A DNA stretch of 15,952 bases from Salpingoeca rosetta (taxonomy: Eukaryota; Opisthokonta; Choanoflagellata; Craspedida; Salpingoecidae), in the NCBI RefSeq assembly GCF_000188695.1, contig NW_004754920.1:888670-904621 (forward strand). The letters run 5' to 3'. Made by a program: the position numbers and the translations under genes. Each line of letters opens with the position of its first letter. The stretch's first letter is position 1. Positions 10,426 to 15,952 of this stretch are shown piece by piece. Below the pieces are notes generated by a model. The model had not been told where the DNA came from. It saw only the letters and a program-made list of their open reading frames with translations, and did not search any database.

Positions 10426-12332
10426 AATGCGCATGTGCGTGAGTCAACGTTCCTGACAGCTGTCCTGCATCCACTCCACCACCTCTTCACTGCATCAATA
10501 ACACCACCAGCACCTCATCTGTCCTCCACACCCCTCTCGCCTTCAGCACTTCAACGCCAATCTCACCGTCGGCTGTGCGCCCCATTCCCAGAGATCAAGT
10601 GCCATCTCAGATCCGGAGTTGCCAAATCCAACAACCAGCACACGCTTGCCCTCAAACTCTTTGCCGCTCGTGTACTCCTGGGTCGCGGTGGTGGCGGTAG
10701 TCGTGGTGGTGGTGGTGGTGGTTGTGGTTGTGGTCAGGGAACAAGTGAGAGGATGTGGGATAATACCGACTTCAACCGAAACGTGCACGCACATGTGAAC
10801 ACATGGACGCATTCACTCCGGCACTTTGTACATGCACGCATGCACATCAACCATGCCGTTGGTCACAGCAGCGGACCTGCGAGTGGAGGAGGCGACCAGG
10901 AAATGAGGCCTCGCCCTTGAAGTGCGGCACATTCGGCTGAGACTCCTGGCCAGTGCACACCGCCAGCACGTTGGATGTGTATGTGCGCACGCTGCCATCT
11001 GCCGCCTTCGTTTCGACCGTCCATGTTTCTTTGGACTCGTCAAACGTCGTCGTCGTCACCTGCGAGGAGTTGGGGCGGGCGTGCCCTGTGAGATGCAGTC
11101 GACACAACATCGCACAAATACACATGGACACACACACGCACCCACGCACATGTATGTATGTGCGCATTCCGACACCTGCAGGCGCGCAGACAGCATCTCT
11201 CACCTCTGTGTGTGTCTTGACGTTGTGGAAAGCAGCGTAGGCGCGGTAATACTTTGCAAGAAAGCTGCGCGACACGAAAGTTGGGGTCCAGTCCGGAAAC
11301 CGCTGTGATTGGGGCGCCGCACGTGAGCTGGCGCAATGGCAAGGGTACAGTGGGGGAAGGCAGTAGAGCATGGTGGCAGCGGTAGACAACAAGACAGCAC
11401 GCAGATGCAACCGAAAAAAAAAACACATGCCGCACATGAGACAGCACACGCGCATGCACGCAGGCACACACCCAGTATGGAAGTTCGGAGATGCCGCGGA
11501 CGGTGTGGAGGTGGAGGCGATCGTAGCGGTTCTCCCACGCAGAGCCAGGCTCGTCCTTCTCAAACACTACATAGGAGATCTAATAGCCACACTCACACAT
11601 GCACGCGTGAGTGAACATGCACAGCTGCTGATATAACACAAGCGCGTGCAGTACATGCACATTGCTCAAACCATCCAGCACAATATTTCGACAGGAAAAC
11701 CACCAACACTCACGCCAGCGCGCTCCAAACGTCCAGCCAGAGAAAGCCCTGCAGATGAACAGTGGTGCGTAGTGATGGAAGGTGTGTGTCGGTTAGGGCG
11801 GGCAAATACATGAACAGGGCAGAGAGGGAGAGTGAGTAAGTCAGTGAGTAAGCGGCAGGCGCGCAACACAGCACACCACACAACACCACACAACACAGCA
11901 CCACACGCGCGTGCCAAGCATACCTGCTGCGCCAGCTCCAACAATAATCACGCTGTAGGTGGAGGGATCATCACTGCCATCTTCATCTCGGCTCCGTCGG
12001 ATTGGAACATCTGGTTGGCCTGCATGCACGTCACACGCACGTTGCAAGAGCACACGAATGTGAGCTGACGCGAGATCGTGCGTGCTGGGTGGCATGGACT
12101 GGCGTCGCTCACCGAACACGACGAGAGCACACTCTCCTCCCACCCCCGGTCCTTTCTACCTCCCTCTGCTCCTCCCTCTCTGCCCCTCCCTCTTGCCCCT
12201 CCCTCGCCCTCCCCCCTCCTCTTTCCAAGCCTCACCGATTTGTGGGGAGAGGATGTAGACTGCCTTCTGCAGCAGGACGACGGCCAGTGCGCCGAGCAGG
12301 AAGGAGCGAGCGTGCTCCCACATCATCACCAT
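8747..12332 (-). CDS. YUCCA-like flavin-dependent (class B) monooxygenase with N-terminal membrane anchor, 13 exons
   Basis: Exons in transcript order: 12332-12236, 12019-11924, 11748-11714, 11579-11472, 11302-11204, 11059-10877, 10677-10567, 10353-10204, 10012-9957, 9774-9681, 9466-9317, 9100-9040, 8808-8747. They total 1302 bases, encoding 433 residues and TAA. Residues 8-28 form a hydrophobic segment (signal anchor or single membrane helix). The FAD site is VIIVGAGAAG (G60, G62, G65), followed by VVFEKDEPGSAWENRYDRLHLH. The FMO fingerprint FxGxxxHxxxY is FPGRLLHSQEY (198-208), split across an intron. The NADPH site is VGFGNSGSE (223-228). The late ATG motif is LLATGF. Length and motif order match YUCCA-type and related N-oxygenating or Baeyer-Villiger enzymes that use NADPH and O2; the substrate is unknown. 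The start at 12332 has A at -3; the Met codons at 3 and 4 are alternatives. An in-frame acceptor 66 bases upstream of exon 12 is possible. It shares a short promoter region with the divergent phospholipase D-like gene. Confidence 0.9.
8826..8907. repeat. (CA)n microsatellite in monooxygenase intron 12
   Basis: CA tract with GC interruptions on the plus strand, (GT)n in the sense of the gene, lying 18 bases before the acceptor of the last exon. Confidence 0.95.
9228..9305. repeat. (CA)n microsatellite in monooxygenase intron 11
   Basis: CA tract on the plus strand with CGCA interruptions at both ends, (GT)n in the sense of the gene, starting about 12 bases after the donor that follows exon 11. 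Confidence 0.95.
9531..9588. repeat. (GT)n microsatellite in monooxygenase intron 10
   Basis: Pure GT on the plus strand, (CA)n in the sense of the gene. It is complementary to the tract in intron 11 on the other side of exon 11. Confidence 0.95.
9821..9850. repeat. Three tandem copies of a 10-base unit
   Basis: GTGAAACTGT repeated exactly three times within monooxygenase intron 9 (9956-9775). It is a small minisatellite, with no other feature apparent in that intron. Confidence 0.9.
10090..10175. repeat. (CA)n microsatellite in monooxygenase intron 8
   Basis: CA tract on the plus strand with two CGCA interruptions near the right end, then ACACAACAC units. In the sense of the gene it is (GT)n. 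Confidence 0.95.
10363..10421. repeat. (GT)n microsatellite in monooxygenase intron 7
   Basis: Pure GT on the plus strand, (CA)n in the sense of the gene, ending 9 bases before the acceptor of exon 8. It is complementary to the tract in intron 8. Confidence 0.95.
10682..10738. repeat. Degenerate (GGT)n tract in monooxygenase intron 6
   Basis: GGTGGT-rich on the plus strand, so a (ACC)n pyrimidine-biased tract in the sense of the gene, directly upstream of the acceptor of exon 7. It probably serves as that acceptor's C-rich upstream region. Confidence 0.8.
12131..12230. repeat. Homopyrimidine/homopurine tract in monooxygenase intron 1
   Basis: About 100 bases of almost only C and T on the plus strand (CTCCCTCTGCCCCTCCCTC-like), giving G-rich purine RNA in the sense of the monooxygenase. 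It starts a few bases after the first donor. Such strand asymmetry can form triplex DNA or G-quadruplexes. Confidence 0.8.
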
Positions 12333-12523
12333 CTTCAACGCCGTCTGCGTTGATTCCCCTTTTTTCGTGTGTCGCTGTCGCCAACCCCAGCAGCAAACAA
12401 ACAACACAGCACAAAAAAATGCACTGTGAAGTAGTAGCCGAAAAACACGTGAAGACACCAATCATTTATCCACCGGTTGTTTGTTTTCCCTCCTCTCCTT
12501 CTTGTTGCTTGTGGAACAGCGCC
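12333..12523. promoter_or_regulatory. Divergent intergenic region / probable bidirectional promoter
   Basis: Only 191 bases separate the monooxygenase start (minus) from the phospholipase D-like start (plus). The region contains a palindromic CACGTG (12446-12451) and a CCAAT (12458-12462), six bases apart. An A run lies at 12411-12418 and a pyrimidine-rich stretch precedes the plus-strand start. I see no clear TATA box on either strand. Both 5' untranslated regions must fit in here unless upstream noncoding exons exist. The motif functions are inferred from other eukaryotes. Confidence 0.55.
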
Positions 12524-13435
12524 ATGCTTGTTGTTGGAGGAAAGAAGGTGGCTGTGGTCCTGGCTGTCATCGTGGCCGCCGCTGCTGCTGCGGTGACGGT
12601 GATGGCTGCGGCTGCTGCTGATCCGTCCTGCTGCAAGTACTGCAGCGATGGCTCAAAGGCGTGTGGGGACTCGTGCATTTCGGACTCAAACACGTGCCAT
12701 CAGCCCCCAGGCTGCGCCTGCAATGGTATGTCAGAAGAGAACAGACCACACACAACCACACACACAACCACACACAACCACACACACAAACAAAACACAG
12801 ATTGCTTGCTTGTTGTAGGACTGTTCTCCGCAAGTCACGGTGTTGCCGTGCACTGCTCGCCGCTTCAACGCCACACTGAAGCATCTAACCCTTGTCTCTT
12901 GTATTATTTTTTTTTCAATGATCCGCGTGCAGGCACTGCACCACCGTCTCCGCCCTCTGATCCGTCGTATGACCACCAGACCAAGACGTACCACGCCCAG
13001 TTCAAGCCGCTGGAGCTGTCGTCTGCGGATCTCACCATCACCCCGTTCTTCAGCCCAGATCACTCGGTGGACACCATCGTGGACTTTATCAGCAAGGCCA
13101 GCAAGACGCTCGACATCATCACGCCAAGCTTCTCCAGCTGGAGCCACTGCTCGAGCGTACGTTTGATTTTTCCTGGGTGTGGCGCAAGGCCTTAGTTCTT
13201 GGTGCTTGAGCAAAGTCACATGCTTCCCTGTGTGTGTGTGTGTGTGTGTGTGTTTGCTGCGTTGCTGTTGTGCAATGCTCATCGCCTTGCCGTCATCTTG
13301 CTGTTGTCTTGCTGTTGTCTTGCTGTTGTCTTGTGCAGGGATCGCCCTGTGTTGGCTGCAAGGTGTCCACCTGCAGCGGTGAGAAGTTCCCCGTCTTCCA
13401 GGCCATCCTCAACGCCGCGCACAGGTGGGCGCGAG

Positions 13436-13502
<67 letters not shown>

Positions 13503-14502
13503 GGGGGTGGTTGTCTCTCTTGGTGTCCGTGTGTCCGTCTGTCTGTGTCTGTCTTGTTTCATGCTGCACGAACGTGGGCTGCCTTTCTTGAGCCTTCCAC
13601 CCCTTGCTTGCTCCCCATACTCGCCCTTCATGCTTGCTTGCTCCCTTTTGCCATGGCTGATTTCCTCCTGCGTTGTCTCGTCAGGGGCGTGTCCATCCGC
13701 ATCATCACCAACGACTTTGGTGATGTGACGTGCGAGGGCAAGATTGCGCCCTTTGACTTCCTCTCGCTCAACGGCGTGAAGGTTGGCATGTACACGTCGA
13801 CGACCTTCACCCACTCCAAGTTCATGATGCGGGACAGCAACGCGGCGTCCATCTCCTCCGTCAACTGGAGCCGCAGCTCCTACATGAAGAACCGCGAGGC
13901 CGGCGCAAACATCGAAGGTACTGGTAAGCACGCCCCGTGCTAGGATTTGTTTTTGTGGTTGTGTGTGTGTGTACTTGTGTGTGCTTGTGTGTATGTGTGT
14001 GTGTACTTGAGTTTATCTAGTTAGCTCTCCTGCTGCCCCTCTTTTGCCCTCAAACGAACCAACAATAACAACCCCCTCCTCCATGCCCGTCAACCCGCCT
14101 GTTCCCTCACCTCACCTCACCTCACCCCACCCCACCTCACCTCACCTCACCTCACCTCACGTTTAACCACCATCCATCCACCACCCTGCCCGCCTCCCTC
14201 CTCAACACCAGGCAAGGACATGGCGCTTGTGATTGATTTCCTGACGGCGGTGTATGAGCGGGACTGGGAAGCGACGCGCCCGTACAACGTGACCAACTCG
14301 TACTCGGCCTCGGATATGGCCATCATCACCAACCCGGCGCACCGCGACTTTGACATCCCCTCTGGCCCAGACCGCCCCTACGTCTCCCCAAAGCCAAAGC
14401 CCATCCCCATCAATGCCCCATTCAAGGTCTGTGCGTACGTGTGCCTCTGTGTGTATGTGTGTGTTGTGTTGTGTTGTGTTGTGTTGTGTTGTGTTGTGGT
14501 GT

Positions 14503-14565
<63 letters not shown>

Positions 14566-15705
14566 CTACTTGCTGGCTGCTTGAATTGACAACTGCTCCC
14601 AGTTTTGGCCTCGTACCCCAGTGCTCACTCCCTTGCCCCAATCCCCAACACCCCGCCCCCTCTTCTGCCCGCTGCAGCTGTGGACGTCCCCCGACTTCTC
14701 GTACAAGGCGCTCATGTCTGATCTCCAAGCCGTCAAGCACTCCTTCAAGCTCTACATCTACCAGGTGTGCTTTGTGTTCTTTGTGTGTCTGTGGCTGTCT
14801 CTCTGCAACTGTGACTCTGTGTTGTGGAACTGGCGTGTCAGTTGTATGTACACTGTTCTACTGCTACTCGACTGACTCCTTCTCTCACCACCACCACCAC
14901 CCCTGATCATCCCCCCCCCCCCAAATTGCCGCAGGTGACGGACGACCGGCTGTGCGACTGGCTGCTGGATGCGCACAAGCGCGGCGTCAACATCACCATG
15001 CTCGTCTCCAGCGAGATTTACGGCAGCGGCGACCAGCAGAAGGCCAGCGAGTGCTTTGAGAAGCTCCAGGCAAAGGGGCTCGTCATCCACCGCGCCTGGC
15101 AGTTTGGCTTCTACATGTACAACCACGTGCGTAGCAAATAAGGGGGGGGGGGAGGGGAATGTGTGTGTGTGTGTGTGATGTGTATGTGTGTGTATTCGTA
15201 TGTGCGTGTGTGATGTGTTTGTGCGTGTGTGTATTCGTATGTGTTTGTGCGTTGAGTGTGTCATGTGCACACGCATGGTTCCGCCTCTGTGTGATGCCAC
15301 CCTCCGTCACGCGTCAGAACAGCACCGTCATCGCTCGCTCCCTCACGCCCTCCCTCCTCGTCTCCTTCATTCAACCACCACCAACCCATTACTACCACCA
15401 ACCAACCGCCTGTGCAGCAAAAGTTCTGGATTGCGGACGGCACGCGCGTGTCGTTTTCGACGGGCAACTGGAGCCCCTCGGACTTCCCTGGCGGCGACGG
15501 CGCGTACCCGCCGTACGGCGAGCCCGGCTGGCAGAGCGTCAACCGCGACTTCAACGTGCGCATCGACGACCCGGCCGTGGCCAAGGTCTTTGACGATGTC
15601 ATCATGGGCGACTGGAGCAACTCCACCACGTGGCACCCGCCCCACCACCACGCCGGCGCCGTGTCCATGACCAACCTCTTTGACACCATTGAGCAGCTGC
15701 CGTGA
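12524..15705 (+). CDS. Secreted/lumenal phospholipase D-superfamily (two-HKD) protein with Cys-rich N-terminal module, 8 exons
   Basis: Exons: 12524-12725, 12933-13156, 13339-13424, 13685-13923, 14212-14426, 14678-14764, 14935-15126, 15418-15705 (TGA). They total 1533 bases, encoding 510 residues. Residues 1-32 form a Lys-Lys plus Ala/Val-rich signal sequence. Residues 33-67 are a compact Cys module (CCKYCSDGSKACGDSC...CHQPPGCACN). HKD motif 1 is HSKFMMRD (H214, K216, D221), followed by SSVNWSRSSYMKNREAG. HKD motif 2 is HQKFWIAD (H415, K417, D422), followed by STGNWSPSDFP. Two HxKxxxxD motifs in one chain are the hallmark of phospholipase D-type phosphodiesterases, nucleases and phosphatidyltransferases, which act through a phospho-histidine intermediate. 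The substrate cannot be told from sequence. The Cys residues and NVT/NIT sequons fit an oxidising secretory compartment. The chosen start has G at -3 and is followed at once by the signal sequence. Exon 4 has a second possible donor six bases upstream. Confidence 0.9.
12741..12795. repeat. CA-rich (ACCACACACA) repeat in phospholipase D-like intron 1
   Basis: Short irregular ACACACAACC units in the intron 12726-12932. This is the only CA-oriented intron repeat of this gene; the later introns carry GT. Confidence 0.7.
13297..13334. repeat. Three tandem copies of an 11-base unit before an acceptor
   Basis: CTTGCTGTTGT occurs three times in a row (13297-13329), then a partial copy, then TGCAG. 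The repeat supplies the T-rich tract of the acceptor at 13337-13338. Confidence 0.85.
13437..13501. repeat. (GT)n microsatellite in phospholipase D-like intron 3
   Basis: Pure GT tract of about 65 bases starting 12 bases after the donor at 13425. Confidence 0.95.
14105..14160. repeat. (CTCAC)n pentanucleotide repeat in phospholipase D-like intron 4
   Basis: Eleven CTCAC-type units, some changed to CCCAC in the middle, ending about 50 bases before the acceptor at 14210-14211. Confidence 0.9.
14461..14564. repeat. Compound (GTGTT)n-(GT)n repeat in phospholipase D-like intron 5
   Basis: About seven GTGTT pentamers (14461-14497), then GTGGT, then pure GT from about 14504 to 14564. It fills the 5' half of the intron 14427-14677. 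Confidence 0.93.
14911..14922. repeat. C12 homopolymer before phospholipase D-like exon 7
   Basis: Twelve consecutive C, ending 12 bases before the first base of exon 7 (14935). It lies within the pyrimidine tract of that acceptor. Confidence 0.95.
15142..15152. repeat. G11 homopolymer after phospholipase D-like exon 7
   Basis: Eleven consecutive G, then A and four G, starting 15 bases after the donor at 15127. It is complementary to the C12 run on the other side of the exon. Confidence 0.95.
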
Positions 15706-15896
15706 GGTCGCTCCCTCGTCTTGCGGCGGTTTGTGTCGCTGGCGGTGGTGTGGTGTGTCTTCTCTACCACCGAACCGTCTCAAGTAGTTGTATGTGATGG
15801 TGGATCACGTTTGTTGCGGGCTTATCGGCGGACTTGCAACGCCTTTCCTGCGCGTTTTGTATGGTAGCTTGCTGTGCGGTGTGGAGCATGCGTGTG

Positions 15897-15949
<53 letters not shown>

Positions 15950-15952
15950 CGT
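15706..15952. other. Downstream region of the phospholipase D-like gene, ending in a (GT)n microsatellite
   Basis: Presumed 3' untranslated and flanking sequence. No AATAAA or ATTAAA is visible on the plus strand, so the cleavage site cannot be placed. A pure GT tract runs from about 15899 to 15949 and the window ends inside or just after it. Confidence 0.75.

Noticed and set aside
12002..13195. 397-residue plus-strand frame covering the divergent promoter and first two phospholipase D-like exons
   Set aside because: It crosses the minus-strand first exon, the intergenic region and intron 1; only the parts after 12524 that splice in frame are coding.

Overview
The window is nuclear eukaryotic DNA, GC-rich and intron-dense. 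Almost every intron carries a (CA)n/(GT)n or other simple repeat, and there is an 881-base assembly gap. An animal-type EVI5 Rab-GAP, very short exons, relaxed GTGCGN-type donors and microsatellite-filled introns suggest a choanoflagellate (Salpingoeca-like) or another unicellular holozoan. That placement is inference; no marker in the window fixes the species.

Layout: four protein genes, alternating in strand. (1) 81-1439, minus: the 5' coding part of an EVI5-like TBC-domain Rab GTPase-activating protein in one long uninterrupted exon; the gene runs off the left edge through an intron. (2) 3095-8269, plus: a long coiled-coil protein reconstructed from 15 exons that join in frame; its 5' end is hidden by the gap at 1971-2851 or lies before it. 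(3) 12332-8747, minus: a complete 13-exon, 433-residue flavin-dependent monooxygenase of the YUCCA-like class B type, with a hydrophobic N-terminal anchor. (4) 12524-15705, plus: a complete 8-exon, 510-residue secreted or lumenal phospholipase D-superfamily protein with two HKD motifs and a Cys-rich N-terminal module.

Genes 2 and 3 converge, with 477 bases between stop codons that hold a (CAA)n tract and a minus-strand AATAAA. Genes 3 and 4 are divergent, with only 191 bases between start codons, so a shared promoter is likely. Genes 1 and 2 also appear divergent across the gap. Nothing links the four products into one pathway; this looks like ordinary gene order rather than a dedicated system.

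The exon models were built by hand from splice dinucleotides, phase continuity and protein-family resemblance. All internal junctions keep frame, and the coding lengths of genes 3 (1302) and 4 (1533) are multiples of three. The most unusual structure is that several frame-neutral exons are flanked by complementary simple-repeat tracts (CA against GT, C12 against G11), an arrangement that could promote exon skipping or back-splicing. I found no CRISPR array, tRNA, rRNA or transposon.
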